Source: Cryptomeria japonica
Lineage: Eukaryota; Streptophyta; Pinopsida; Cupressales; Cupressaceae
Direction: 5' to 3'
Assembly (NCBI RefSeq): GCF_030272615.1
Contig: NC_081405.1
Span: forward strand, 21,866,047-21,930,046
DNA: 64,000 nucleotides
This document shows, piece after piece, positions 11,959-24,098 of this stretch; the stretch's first letter is position 1, and each line of letters begins with the position of its first letter. Below the pieces are notes generated by a model. The model worked only from the letters and a program-made list of their open reading frames with translations, ran no database searches and had not been told where the DNA came from. Position numbers and translations under genes: made by a program.

Positions 11959-13147
11959 TGGTGCAGAGGCACCTAAACACACAAGCATAGCAGGAGGTCA
12001 AAAGTCATAATATGAACAATTTATTGTATTTGAGTCATTCATAATATATTAAGGTTATTTGAGTCAATTGAATAATAATATGTAAGGCTAAATGAGCCAT
12101 TCTATCCAAATATATCATATTTGGTCCATATTGAAGTTTTAAAAGTGTCCATGTAAGAGTTCGAGTAATTTATGTCAAAAATTGTAAAAATTGCAAAGTT
12201 GCAATATTGCCAAAAAGTGCAAAAAATGAAATCCATTGGTTATGAGGTGGTTGGATTAGTTAGAAAGGAGTTGGAAATAGTTTATAAAACCATGTGTGGT
12301 CGAAATAAAGAAGGGAGATCAGTTTGGAGGGGATTTGACAAAGATTATTCATCAAACCCTCAAACTGTCATGAGGTTTTAAGGAATCTATGGCTGTCATA
12401 GATCCATGGAGGATCACATTTGATGTAATTTTTATATTTAGATGTTATTTAATGATAGATTGATGAAATATATTTCAAATGAATCCTTTCTTGTGCATTT
12501 TTGTGGAGTATTTGGCAAGATATGTTTGTTTTTTCAATGATTGTCAAAACCCTACCAAGGGTTACCCAGTTTTGAAAAAATGATCATAACTTTTGATTAA
12601 ACCTTTGGATCTGGCTGCAATTTTGAGATAACTTGTGTAACTCAGTAATATAATTTCTGACTAAAGATATTTTCTTTGTGAGAAATATGTAAAATTTATG
12701 GATGACTGTTTGCTACAGTTCACGGTGAAAAGCAGATTGGTGAAGGCAGCAACAACCCGATTGTAGCATTTGGTGTGGTCACATGAGGGATAATATTGAA
12801 GAAATTATATATGTGTTGGAAAGTTCTATGAATCTTCTTTCCAGTTCTTTTGGTCTTACTTTATTTGGTTAAGAATTGAATATCTTGTGATTATTTTGGT
12901 GAAAATAGTTGTTAAGGGATGAAGCCCTAAACTAGGGTATTCCATGGCAATAAAGAATTTGTTCTCTCATGTTATGGTGAATGTTATGATCTGAAATATT
13001 GAATGAAGGGTTTTAATGATGTAATATAACCTTTGAAATTGTTTTGAATTTGAGAACAGTGATTTATCTTTTTATATGTCTCTTGATTCAAGTTTAATGT
13101 TTACCCTTGAATGAAGGTTTTATGGATTTTCATGATGCTCTGCATCA
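11959..13147 (+). repeat. H LTR 1
   Basis: 1189 bp, the most 5' LTR of the array. TATAAAA at 12283-12289 is a plausible promoter box and is present in most of the other copies. It ends CTCTGCATCA. Confidence 0.85.
12283..12289 (+). promoter_or_regulatory. TATA-like box in H LTR 1
   Basis: TATAAAA in the first third of the LTR, in a position suited to an LTR promoter. It recurs with small changes at the equivalent place in the later LTRs (for example near 14007 and 17442). Confidence 0.4.
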
Positions 13148-13668
13148 AATTGGTATCAAAGCTAGAAGAGCCTGAGTGTGTGGGTAGAGCGCCGAAGGAG
13201 GAAATCCACACCAAGACCTAGCCATGAAGGATTTGTTATTTGGTTTTTCCTGATGAGTTTTTGGTTGCAAGGTGCTCGTCCATCTAGCTACAAGAAGGCA
13301 AATATGAAGGTCTGTCATGGGGCCATAGGAGATGGTCCAAGGGGTCTGAGAAGAAGGTCCAGTTGGTTGCCAAAAGACTAGGGAGAGAGGAAAAGAGGAG
13401 AAATCCTAGGTGAGGCATGGAGGTTGTTGGTGAGGTGATGCAGCATGGAGAGGTGGACTTATGGCTGGTAAAAGCACTTGGATGGCAGCCACTACAAACT
13501 ATACTGGTAGGAGTCACAAAGAGATTGTTTGAGAAGGAAGCAGCAGCATAAAGAGACATAAAGAGATAAAGATGAAGACAAAGGTGAAAATTTTCACTCA
13601 AAATTTTTCTTTTGGGTCATTGTACCCACGTTTCCAAGAGACTTGGAAACTTTTCAAGGTTGGGAGTA
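13148..13668 (+). other. H interior 1
   Basis: 521 bp. The primer-site copy at 13151 reads TGGTATCAAAGC (one change). A 67-codon frame at 13178-13381 has no ATG start (GTG), and the mirror-strand 105-codon frame overlaps it. Both persist only because the units are near copies, so I treat the interior as noncoding. Confidence 0.75.
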
Positions 13669-14869
13669 TGGTCCAGAGGCACCTAAGCACACAAGCATAG
13701 CAGGAGGTCAAAAGTCATAATATGAGCAATTTATTGTATTTGAGTCATTCATAATATATTAAGGTTATTTGAGTCAATTGAATCATAATATGTAAGGATA
13801 AATGAGCAATTTTTTCCAAAGATATCATATTTGGTCCATATTGAAGTTTTAAAAGTGTCCATGTAAGAGTTCGAGTCATTTATGTCAAAAATTGTAAAAT
13901 TTACAAAGTTGCAATATTGCCAAAAAGTGCAACAAAAGTGTAAAAAATGAAATCCATTGGTTATGAGGTGGTTGGATTAGTTAGAAAGGAGTTGTAAATG
14001 GTTTATAAAACCATTTTTGGTCAAAATCAAGAAGGGAGATCAGTTTGGAGGGGATTTGACAAAGATTATCCATCAAACCCTCAAACTATCATGAGGTTTT
14101 AAGGAATCTATGGCTGTCATAGATCCATGGAGGATCACATTTGATGTAATTTTTATATGTAGATGTTATTTAATGATAGATTGATGAAATATATTTCAGA
14201 TGAATCCTTTCTTGTGCATTTTTGTGGAGTATTTGGCAAGATATGTTTGTTTTTTCAATGATTGTTAAAACCCTACCAAGGGTTACCCAGTTTTGGAAAA
14301 ATGATCATAACTTTTGATTAAACCGTTGGATCTGGCTGAAATTTTGAGATAACTTGTGTAACGCAGTAATATAAATTCTGCCTGAAGAGATTTTCTTTAT
14401 GATAAATATGTAAAATGTTATGGATGACTGTTTGTTACAGTTCATGGTGAAAAGCAGATTGGTGAAGGGAGCAACAACCCGGTTGTAGCATTTGGTGTGG
14501 TCACATGAGGGATAATATTGAAGAAAGGATATATGTGTTGGAAAGGTCTCTGAATCTTCTTTCCAGTGCTTTTGGTCTTACTTTATTTGGTTAAGAATTG
14601 AATATTTTGTGATTATTTTGGTGAAAATAGTTGTTAAGGGATGAAACCCTAAACTAGGGTACTCCATGTCAATAAAGAATTTGTTCTCTCATGTTATGGT
14701 GAATATTATGATCTGAAATATTGAATGAAGGGTTTTAAGGATGTAATATAACCTTTGAAATTGTTTTGAAGGTGAGAAGAGTGATTTATCTTTTTATATG
14801 TCTCTTGATTCAAGTTTAAAGATTACCCTTGAATGAAGGTTTTATGTATTTTCATGATGCTCTGCATCA
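13669..14869 (+). repeat. H LTR 2
   Basis: 1201 bp; starts TGGTCCAGAGGC (one change from the usual TGGTGCAGAGGC) and ends CTCTGCATCA. Confidence 0.85.
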
Positions 14870-15390
14870 AATTGGTATCAGAGCTAGAAGAGCCTGAGTG
14901 TGTGGGTAGAGCGCCGAAGGACGCAATCCACACCGGGACCTAGCCATGAAGGATTTTTTATTTGGTTTTTGTTGATGAGTTTTTGGTTACAAGGTGCTCA
15001 TCCATCTAGGTACAAGAAGGCAGACATGAAGGTCTATCATGGGGCCATAGGAGATGGTCCAAGGGGCCTGAGAAGGAGGTCCAGTTGGTTGCCAAAAGAC
15101 TAGGGAGAAAGGAAAAGAGGAGAACTCCTAGGTGAGGCATGGAGGTTGTTGGTGAGGTGATGCAACATGGAGAGGTGGACTTATGGCTGGTAAAGGCACT
15201 TGGATGGCAGCCACTACAAACTATATTGGTAGGAGTCGCAAAGAGATTGTTTGAGAAGGAAGCAACAGCATAAAGAGGCATAAAGAGATAAAGCTGAAGA
15301 CAAAGGTGAAAATTTTGACTCAAAATTTTTCTTGCGGGTCATTGTACCCACGTTTCCAAGGGACTTGGAAACTTTTCAAGGTTGGGAGTA
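14870..15390 (+). other. H interior 2
   Basis: 521 bp with an intact TGGTATCAGAGC primer site at 14873. It has the same short non-ATG frame (14900-15103) as interior 1. No domain seen. Confidence 0.75.
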
Positions 15391-16589
15391 TGGTGCAGAG
15401 GCACCTAAGCACACAAGCATAGCAGGAGGTCAAAAGTCATAATATGAACAATTTATTGTATTTGAGTCATTCATAATATATTTAGGTTATTTGAGTCAGT
15501 TGAATCATAATATGTAAGGCTAAATGAGCCATTTTTTCCAAAGATATGATATTTGGTCCATATTGAAGTTTTAAAAGTGTCCATGTAAGAGTTCGAATCA
15601 TTTATGTCAAAAATTGTAAAATTACAAAGTTGCAATATTGCCAAAAAGTGCAACAAAAGTGTAAAAAATGAAATCCATTGGTTATGAGGTGGTTGGATTA
15701 GTTAGAAAGGAGTTGGAAATGATTTGTAAAACCATGTTTGGTCGAAATCAAGAATGGAGATCAGTTTGGAGGGGATTTGACAAAGATTATCCATCAAACC
15801 CTCAAACTGTCATGAGGTTTTAAGGAATCTATGGCTGTCATAGATCCATGGAGGATCACATTTGATGTAATTTTTATATGTAGATGTTATTTAATGATAG
15901 ATTGATCAAATATATTTTAGATGAATCCTTTCTTGTGCATTTTTGTGGAGTATTTGGCAAGATATGTTTGGTTTTTCAATGATTGTCAAAACCCTGCCAA
16001 GGGTTACCCAATTTGGAAAAATGATCATAACTTTTGATTAAACCGTTGGATCTAGCTGAAATTTTGAGATAATTTGTGTAACACAATAATATAAATTCTG
16101 ACTAAAGAGATTTTCTTTATGAGAAATATGTAAAATGTTATGGATGACTGTTTGTTACAGTTCACGGTGAAAAGCAGATTGGTGAAGGTAGCAACAACCC
16201 GGTTGTAGCATTTGGTGTGGTCACATGAGGGATAATATTGAAGAAAGGATATATGTGTTGGAAAGGTCTCTGAATCTTCTTTCCAGTGCTTTTGGTCTTA
16301 CCTTAGTTGGTTAAGAATTGAATATTTTGTGATTATTTTGGTGAAAACAGTTGTTAAGGGATGAAACCCTAAACTAGGGTATTCCATGGCAATAAAGAAT
16401 TTTTTCTGTCATGTTATGGTGAATATTATGATCTGAAATATTGAATGAAGGGTTTTAAGGATAAAATATAACCTTTGAAATTGTTTTGAAGTTGAGAAGA
16501 GTGATTTATCTTTTTATATGTCTCTTGATTCAAGTTTAAAGTTTACCCTTGAATGAAGGTTTTATGGATTTTCATGATGCTCTGCATCA
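15391..16589 (+). repeat. H LTR 3
   Basis: 1199 bp, TGGTGCAGAGGC to CTCTGCATCA. Confidence 0.85.
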
Positions 16590-17110
16590 AATTGGTATCG
16601 GAGCTAGAAGAGCCTAAGTGTACGGGTAGAGCGCTAAAGGAGGCAATCCACACCAGGACCTAGCCATGAAGGATTTGTTATTTGGTTTTTGCTGATGTGT
16701 TTTTGGTTGCAAGTTGCTTGTCCATCTAGCTGCAAGAAGGCAGACATGAAGGTCTATCATGGGGCCATAGGAGATGGTTCAAGGGGCCTGAGAAGGAGGT
16801 CCAGTTGGTTGCCAAAAGACTAGGGAGAGAGGAAAAGAGGAGAACTCCTAGGTGAGGCATAGAGGTTGTTGGTGAGGTGATGCAGCATGGAGAGGTGGAC
16901 TTATGGCTGGTAAAAGCACTTGGATGGCAGCCACTACAAACTATATTGGTAGGAGTCACAAAGAGATTGTTTGAGAAGGAATTCGTAGCATAAAGAGACA
17001 TAAAGAGATAAAGATGAAGACAAAGGTGATAATTTTCACTCAAAATTTTTCTTGCAGGTCATTGTACCCATGTTTCCAACAGACTTGGAAACTTTTCAAG
17101 GTTGGGAGTA
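16590..17110 (+). other. H interior 3
   Basis: 521 bp. The primer site reads TGGTATCGGAGC (one change), and the short frame seen in interiors 1 and 2 is broken here. That argues against coding. Confidence 0.75.
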
Positions 17111-18312
17111 TGGTGCAGAGGCAACTAAGCACACAAGCATAGCAGGAGGTCAAAAGTCATAATATGAACAGTTTATTGTATTTGAGTCATTCATAATATA
17201 TTAAGGTTATTTGAGTCATTTGAATCATAATATGTAAGGCTAAATGAGCCATTTTTTCCAAAGATATCATATTTGGTCCATATTGAAGTTTTAAATGTGT
17301 CCATGTAAGAGTTCGAGTCATTTATGTCAAAAATTGTAAAAATTACAAAGTTGCAATATTGCCAAAAAAGTGCAACAAAAGTGTAAAAAATGAAATCCAT
17401 TGGTTATGAGGTGGTTGGATTAGTTAGAAAGGAGTTGAAAATGGTTTATAAAACTATGTTTGGTCGAAATCAAGAAGGGAAATTAGTTAGGAGGGGATTT
17501 GACAAAGATTATCCATCAAACCCTCAAACTGTCATGAGGTTTCAAGGAATCTATGGCTGTCATAGATCCATGGAGGATCACATTTGATGTAATTTTTATA
17601 TGTAGATGTTATTTAATGATAGATTGATCAAATATATTTTATATGAATCCTTTCTTGTGCATTTTTCTGGAGTATTTGGCAAGATATGTTTTTTTTTTCA
17701 ATGATTGTCAAAACCCTGCCAAGGGTTACCCAGTTTTGGAAAAATGATCATAACTTTTGATTAAACCATTGGATCTGGCTGAAATTTTGAGATAACTTGT
17801 GTAACGCAGTAATATAAATTATTCCTGAAGATATTTTCTTTATGATAAATATGTAAAATGTTATGGATGACTGTTTGTTACAGTTCACGATGAAAAGCAG
17901 ATTGGTGAAGGCAGCAACAACCCGGTTGTAGCATTTGGTGTGGTCACATGAGGGATAATATTGAAGAAAGGATATATGTGTTGGAAAGGTCTCTTAATCT
18001 TCTTTCCATTTCTTTTGGTTTTACTTTATTTCGTTAAGAATTGAATATTTTGTGATTATTTTGGTGAAAATAGTTGTTAAGGGATGAAACCCTAAACTAG
18101 GGTATTCCATGGCAATAATGAATTTGTTCTCTCATGTTATGGTGAGTGTTATGATCTAAAATATTGAATGAAGGGTTTTAAGGATGTAATATAACCTTTG
18201 AAATTGTTTTGAAGTTTAGAAGAGTGATTTATCTTTTTATATGTCTCTTGATTCAAGTTTAAAGTTTACCCTTGAATGAAGGTTTTATGGATTTTCATGA
18301 TGTTCTGCATAA
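17111..18312 (+). repeat. H LTR 4
   Basis: 1202 bp; the 3' terminus has decayed from CATCA to CATAA. Confidence 0.85.
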
Positions 18313-18833
18313 AATTGGTATCAGAGCTAGAAGATCTTGAGTGTGTGGGTAGAGCGCCGAAGGAGGCATTCCACACCAGGACCTAGCCATGAAGGATTTG
18401 TTATTTGGTTTTTGCTGATGATTTTTTGGTTGCAAGGTGCTCATCCATCTAGTTGCAAGAAGGCAGACATGAAGGTCTGTCATGGGGTCATAGGAGATGG
18501 TCCAAGGGGCCTGAGAAGGAGGTCCAGTTGGTTGCCAAAAGACTAGGGAGAGAGGAAAAGAGGAGAACTCCTAGGTGAGGCATAGAGGTTGTTGGTGAGG
18601 TGATGCAGCATGGAGAGGTGGACTTATGGCTGGTAAAAGCACTTGGATGGCAGCCACTACAAACTATATTGGTAGGAGTCACAAAGAGATTGTTTGAGAA
18701 GGAAGTCGTAGCATAAAGAGACATAAAGAGATAAAGATGAAGACAAAGGTGAAAATTTTCACTCAAAATTTTTCTTGTGGGTCAGTGTACCCACGTTTCC
18801 AATGGACTTGGAAACTTTTCAAGGTTGGGAGTA
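18313..18833 (+). other. H interior 4
   Basis: 521 bp with an intact primer site near 18315. The short frame is at 18337-18546. No domain seen. Confidence 0.75.
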
Positions 18834-20034
18834 TCGTGCAGAGGCACCTAAGCACACAAGCATAGCAGGAGGTCAAAAGTCATAATATGAACAATTTATT
18901 GTATTTGAGTCATTCATAATATATTAAGGTTATTTGAGTCAATTGAATCATAATATGTAAGGATAAATGAGCAATTTTTTCCAAATATATCATATTTGGT
19001 CCATGTTGAAGTTTTAAAAGTGTCCATGTAAGAGTTCGAGTCATTTATGTCAAAAATTGTAAAAATTACAAAGTTGCAATATTGCCAAAAAGTGCAACAA
19101 AAGTGTAAAAAATGAAATCCATTGGTTATGAGGTGGTTGGATTAGTTAGAAAGGAGTTGGAAATGGTTTTTAAAACCATTTTTGGTCGAAATCAAGAAGG
19201 GAGATCAGTTTGGAGGGGATTTGACAAAGATTATCCATCAAACCCTCAAATTGTCATGAGGTTTTAAGGAATCTATGGCTGTCATAGATCCATGGAGGAT
19301 CACATTTGATTTAATTTTTATATGTAGATGTTATTTAATGATATATTGATGAAATATATTTCAGATGAATCCTTTCTTGTGCATTTTTGTGGAGTATTTG
19401 GCAAGATATGTTTGTTTTTTCAATGATTGTCAAAACCTTGCCAAGGGTTACCCAGTTTTGGAAAAATGATCATAACTTTTGATTAAATTGTTGGATCTAG
19501 CTGAAATTTTGAGATAACTTGTGTAATGTAGTAATATAAATTCTGACTAAAGAGATTTTCTTTATGAGAAATATGTAAAATGTTATGGATGACTGTTTGT
19601 TACAGTTCACGGTGAAAAGCAAATTGGTGAAGGCAGCAACAACCCGGTTGTAGAATTTGGTGTAGTCACATGAGGTATAATATTGAAGAAAGGATATATT
19701 TGTTGGAAAGGTCTCTGAATCTTCTTTCCATTTCTTTTGGTCTTACTTTATTTGGTTAAGAATTGAATATTTTGTGATTATTTTGGTGAAAACAGTTGTT
19801 AAGGGATGAAACCCTAAACTAGGGTATTCCATGGCAATAAATAGTTTGTTCTCTCATGTTATGGTGAATGTTATGATCTGAAATATTTAATGAAGGGTTT
19901 TAAGGATGTAATATAACCTTTGAAATTGTTTTGAAGTTGAGAAGAGTGATTTATCTTTTTATATGTCTCTTGATTCAAGTTTAAAGTTTACCCTTGAATG
20001 AAGGTTTTATGGATTTTCATGATGCTCTACATCA
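18834..20034 (+). repeat. H LTR 5
   Basis: 1201 bp. The 5' TG has become TC (TCGTGCAGAGGC) and the end reads CTCTACATCA. It is followed by the TCAAG target duplication copy and G sequence. Confidence 0.85.
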
Positions 20035-20277
20035 TCAAGCTTCGTGCAGTTAGGTCAGAAAACATTAAATGCACTTGGTAACACTTCCTTTTTATGCTTT
20101 TACCGAGTAGCCAGACTTCCTATATTTACCAACTAGACAAGCTTCCAAAAGACTTGATAGAATTCCCAATTTCCTAATGCATCTTTAGTTATGCAGATTT
20201 TGTATTAAATACATGATAAAATAGGAACTGTTAAGATTTAACCTTGAGAGAATGCAGTCCCTTCATACCTTTACCGA
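20035..20277 (-). other. G spacer after ORF1
   Basis: Short noncoding stretch (minus sense downstream of ORF1) between the ORF1 stop and the H insertion site. It contains the H target duplication TCAAG at 20035-20039. Confidence 0.5.
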
Positions 20278-21630
20278 TTAATTTGGAATAGGTGCACCTA
20301 ACTCAATAGATAAGGTGCTTTCTTCATTTGACACAATTTCCTTCTTTTTCCAAATCATCTGTAATTTGCCTTTTATTTCCTCAGTGTCTCCTCTAGGTTG
20401 ATCTTTGCAATCTCTAGCCAAGTGTCCAACTTTGTGATAATGAAAACATGCCATACTAGGATTTCTCCATGATCTTCATTTGTTCATTCCAAACCTTATA
20501 AAGCAATTGGCACTTATATGTCCATATCTTCCACAACATTCACACCATATCCTTGTATTGTAATCCCATGGTACTGCAACATATTGTTGGTTAGGATCTA
20601 TGTGAGTTAGGTAGCTTCTAGTATTTGCTCGATGTGGAGACCACATATAGTTTTTTTGCTTAAAACAACACTTCTCGATACTATTTACATATCTATTGTT
20701 GTTTTTACAAAACCCTTTGAATTTTGCCTTCTAATAATTGCTAGCAGACTTTGTCCTACATTGGTTAGATGTGTGACCATATTTATTGCAATTGTAACAA
20801 TAACCATTAGACCTTGTGACATTCAGTTGCTTACTTTTTCTGATTTGGCACATGTTGGCAGTATGTCCTTGTTTTCCACAGTAGCTGCAAATAAGTTTCT
20901 TTCCTTTGATGTTCTTCTTGTTTCCAGCTTGCTTTGATGATTCTCCTCTCTCGGTAGTGTGGCTTCCCTTCTCGGTAGAGTCTTTTCCTTTGTAACCGAC
21001 TCCTGCAACTTTGTTGGGTCTTTTTGTATTAAGTTGCTCATCCAACATCTTTGATGCTTCATAACTCTTCTTTAGTGTTTCTTTGGATTTCTTCTCCGTT
21101 TCAAGTTCATCGGTCAATCTTGATAGTTCAAGTTTTAATGCTTGATTCTCATCATCTTTCAGATTTTCTTCATGATGTGCATAACCCAATTGATCTGATA
21201 GATTTTGTTGAGTCCCAGTCAACCTTGTGATTTCATCATTCTTTTCAGATACTAATGCTTCAAGCTATTGTTTTTCTCTTTCTAGATCTCTTACTTTATC
21301 CTCAACTGTCGTTAATGCATCAAGATTTTCAGTCATCTATGTGCTGAAATGTTCATGTTCTCTTTTCATTGCTTTTAGCTGACCAGTCGATGCTTTGTTC
21401 TTTTCTTTCAGTTCTCCAATCATCTCTTCAATTTCTTCAGATATACTGTTCTCAGATGATGTCTCAATTTGTTCCACTAACTCTTGAGAGTCCTGCAAAT
21501 AATCAGACAATCTTCTTCTGACTTTCAATGATTTTTGCATTTGTCTTTGCATGTCTGCAATCACTTGATTAGCATGATCCAACTCTTCTTGCAGATACAC
21601 AATTCTCTAAGATTGTTTATAGCCTTCCAT
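20278..21630 (-). pseudogene. G ORF1: Gag-like protein, coiled coil plus four CCHC zinc knuckles
   Basis: Starts at an ATG (complement 21628-21630, MEGYKQ) 49 bp after the primer site and ends at the stop at 20278-20280, about 450 codons with several stops (for example near 21613, 21334, 21267 and 20731). A long charged coiled coil is followed by four knuckles: CSYCGKQGHTANMC, CYNCNKYGHTSNQC, CECCGRYGHISANC near 20510-20560, and CFHYHKVGHLARDC near 20410-20460, in which the second Cys is Tyr. Their number and spacing match D ORF1, including the absence of a recognisable capsid-type Gag domain. Nucleic-acid packaging is the family expectation. The protein is disabled. Confidence 0.78.
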
Positions 21631-21678
21631 TGATAAGATATTTTTCTTTAGGTTGTTAATCCCTTTTCCAAGATTGAA

Positions 21679-21690
21679 GCTCTGATACCA
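21679..21690 (-). other. Primer binding site of G (tRNA-Met type)
   Basis: Minus-strand TGGTATCAGAGC, two bases from the inner edge of the 5' LTR. It sets the orientation of G. Confidence 0.93.
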
Positions 21691-21692
21691 AT

Positions 21693-22858
21693 TGATAGGC
21701 CCAATATGGAAAGCTAATGTATTGAGAGGGGAGGGGTGAATCAGTACTTCAAATCTTTTCTTCAACAATAACTTTACTGTTAAGCATAAACCCAAAACTG
21801 GTGTAACATAACATAAAGCTAAAAACAAATAAATAACAATCATACATGATTCACTCCATAACACATATATTTTGGTTACACAGAAACTCTTGGTTAGAGA
21901 GAAAAACTGCGATGGGGATGGCACCCACAACTTCACTACTGCAATAAAAAAGGTTGCTTAGTTAGAGCTACATGTTTAGCTATTTCTGATAGCTTACCCT
22001 GTTAGGAGTATCAAGATCATTAGATGTACCTTGCTAAAGTATTTTATAACACTTATTCTAAATGTTGCACCTGGTTAAAGGCTTTACAATTTATAGACTT
22101 TGTTAGAGTCTTTTACCCTATTAAAGGTTTCTCTTACAACTCAAAATATTACAATAAAATCTTTATAAATATCTACAACTTTACATCTGAAATGTTATAG
22201 CAGATTCTATGTGCTCAAAATGAGATTACCTTGCTTATAGCATACCTTGATAATCCATAAAGTAACTTGGTAAACCCTTCTGTTTACTCTGTTTCTTGAC
22301 TGTTATCTAAAATTCTTCTCGGTGACCTTTGTGTCTCTAATAGTCACAATACTTAGTGCTTCCTTATCTATCACACATGTCTTGCTTCATATATCTCTTT
22401 TGATCCTTAATTTATGTTGTATAAATAGATCTCTTATGTCAATGATTTGTTCATTGCTTCGATCTTACAAACATGATTTATTGAATGAATAACCATACAA
22501 GACATTTCATTGGATAGATGAGCTAAAGATCATATAAAATCTTTAAGTGCAATTTCCAATGTGATAACAGTTATTTGTTCCTCGATCTTGTAACACGTTT
22601 CCCATGTGTGTCTAGGTTCAATGAATCTGGTAACACATTTCACTCGGTGTGTGTTAACTCAATATATCATTTTTGCTGCTCGGTATACATAGAGTGTTAC
22701 TCGGTAGACAACTCGGTGTATACTAGGGTCTGTGACTACTTTCTTCTATAACCAACTGCTTTGTGCTTACTGACTGAATATTTTGGTAGTAGTAACTGAC
22801 TAGAGTATATAGAATGACTTTGGACATAAAACTAATGGCAACTTAGTAAGTAGTAACA
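21693..22858 (-). repeat. 5' LTR of G (minus sense)
   Basis: 1166 bp, the same length as 6806-7971. Followed on the plus strand by target duplication TAGAC and the resumed D ORF2 frame. Confidence 0.92.
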
Positions 22859-22863
22859 TAGAC

Positions 22864-23105
22864 TTAGTCCAAGACTTGAATACCTTACTTCTTTAAGAAA
22901 AGAAATATCTGAAGCTCTGGTTCCCGGACTGAAGACACTGGAAGAGCAAATGCACATACTCACCAGTACAATGCAGAGAACACAAGAGGCAATAAAAGAT
23001 AGCAAAACTTTTAGCAATGGTATAAACTTAGTTTTGACAGATATCATTAAGATTGTAAGCCACCAGTTACAAGAATCCAGGCATGACTCCACTGATAGCG
23101 AATGA
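22864..23105 (+). pseudogene. D ORF2, C-terminal end after G
   Basis: About 80 codons in the frame that D ORF2 has at 6805, ending in a TGA at 23103-23105. It is helical and charged (SLRKEISEALVPGLKTLEEQ), continuing the coiled coil. The clean resumption shows that ORF2 was intact enough to have one frame here when G inserted. Confidence 0.75.
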
Positions 23106-23311
23106 GAACCTTTGTCATTGATGTCAAAGGGGGAGTAGTGGGATGAGAAAAATGGTCAGAAGGAAGGGACTTCATCTGCTCAAGGGGAGCATACAATTTT
23201 GAGCACACAATTTTGGAAAGACAATTTTTTTCGTCAGACTATTTTTGGATATCATTTTGGACACTTTTGATTTTTCTCATGAGTGTTGCCATCAATGTCA
23301 AAGGGGGAGAT
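23106..23311 (+). other. D 3' untranslated region and polypurine tract
   Basis: AATGTCAAAGGGGGAGAT at 23294-23311 abuts the 3' LTR and is the probable plus-strand primer. A near copy, GATGTCAAAGGGGGAG, lies at 23119-23134, right after the ORF2 stop, a milder form of the tract reiteration seen in G. Confidence 0.8.
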
Positions 23312-24098
23312 TGTTGGAAAATGCACACTCCAATGAGAATTTGTAAGTGATTGAAGGTTTTGTCATTGATGGCAACCTTGCAATCATAGGACACCGGCAA
23401 GACAAAGATACCAACACTAGCACCGACAGACTCTGCATCGGCACACAAAACACTGACAGTGAAAGGAAGGATATCGACACCTTGGCTGACCTCAATTTTA
23501 TTTAAAATGTATTTTGTAATTAATTGTAAAATCATTGTAAGACAACATGGTGAGTTGTAATATGACTCATATATGTATGAGATCAGTTTGTAATAGGAAA
23601 TATGTATGAAATAGGATGCGAGATAAGTAGACCTAATATGCAAAATATTGGTTAAGGATTTATGTTGTAGAAAAGCTTAAACCGGTATTGAATTTGGCAT
23701 AGCAGATGCTGATCTAAAGTAGTACAAGAAATTGGATTAGTATAATCCATTTTTGCAAGTCAGTATGACTTCTTTTGTAATTGAGTAGTGAGCTCTAGGC
23801 ACTTGGCCTTCCTACATGTGCAGGCCCTTATTGTAAGAGTAATATTCCCTTATTGGCCAGTAAGCGAATATTGTGGGTCACAAATCCCACCGAGGTTTTT
23901 CCCACACCGGGTTTCCTCATTAAAATAATGTGTTGTGGTGTGCTTCTCATGTGGTTACTATTATTCTTCTTTACTACATTATTTATTGTTTACCAATACA
24001 CAATTTCAATATGTTTTTCATTTTTTAAGTCGAGTAAATTTATATACTGGTTAGATACTGATTCACCCCCCCTCTTAGTATCTTTGGGAATCCTAACA
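23312..24098 (+). repeat. 3' LTR of D
   Basis: 787 bp, TGTTGGAAAATGCACACTCC to ATCCTAACA. It pairs with 1364-2152 and is followed by target duplication ATGAA (24099-24103). Confidence 0.93.

Larger units (their letters stand above)
11959..20034 (+). mobile_element. Element H: small LTR element expanded to a 4.7-unit tandem array
   Basis: Tandem repeats with starts at 11959, 13669, 15391, 17111 and 18834 (period 1710-1723 bp). Each unit is an LTR of about 1.2 kb (TGGTGCAGAGGC to CTCTGCATCA), a primer site TGGTATCAGAGC three bases later, about 520 bp of interior, and a purine-rich stretch AAGGTTGGGAGTA before the next LTR. The array starts and ends with an LTR, giving five LTRs and four interiors. 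It is flanked by TCGAG (11954-11958) and TCAAG (20035-20039), a target duplication with one G/A difference. That is what repeated unequal LTR-LTR exchange within one insertion would give. The interior has no Gag or pol, so this is a TRIM/LARD-like non-autonomous element. Inserted in G. Confidence 0.88.
6806..22858 (-). mobile_element. Element G: minus-strand LTR retrotransposon without visible pol, inserted in D ORF2
   Basis: Two 1166-bp LTRs in direct orientation (6806-7971 and 21693-22858). Read on the minus strand they start TGTTACTACTT and end GGGCCTAACA or GGGCCTATCA. The primer site TGGTATCAGAGC is at 21679-21690 on the minus strand, and a purine tract lies at 7972-7991. Target duplication CAGAC (6801-6805) and TAGAC (22859-22863) differ by one C/T transition. 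The D ORF2 reading frame continues across the site when G and one duplication copy are ignored, which confirms the boundaries. Gene order on the minus strand is ORF1 (zinc knuckles), then ORF2, with H inserted between them. No pol is visible. Its architecture is the same as that of D, although the LTR sequences differ. Confidence 0.92.
1364..24098 (+). mobile_element. Element D: LTR retrotransposon without visible pol, nested host of G and H
   Basis: LTRs of 789 and 787 bp begin TGTTGG and end CCTAACA. The flanking 5-bp target duplication ATGAA is at 1359-1363 and 24099-24103. A tRNA-Met-type primer site follows the 5' LTR, and a purine tract AAAGGGGGAGAT abuts the 3' LTR. Its own content is about 6.7 kb: ORF1 (coiled coil plus zinc knuckles) and ORF2 (unknown). 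No integrase, reverse transcriptase or RNase H is visible between the LTRs, so it is presumably non-autonomous and mobilised in trans. The remaining 16 kb is element G with H inside it. The two LTRs differ at roughly 5% of sites by eye, so the insertion is older than A and B. It interrupts ORF E. Confidence 0.9.

Noticed and set aside
13178-18766. Small proteins of 67-69 aa (+) and 92-105 aa (-) repeated in the H interiors
   Set aside because: The plus frame lacks an ATG start and is broken in one unit. The minus frame is its mirror. Their recurrence follows from tandem copying.
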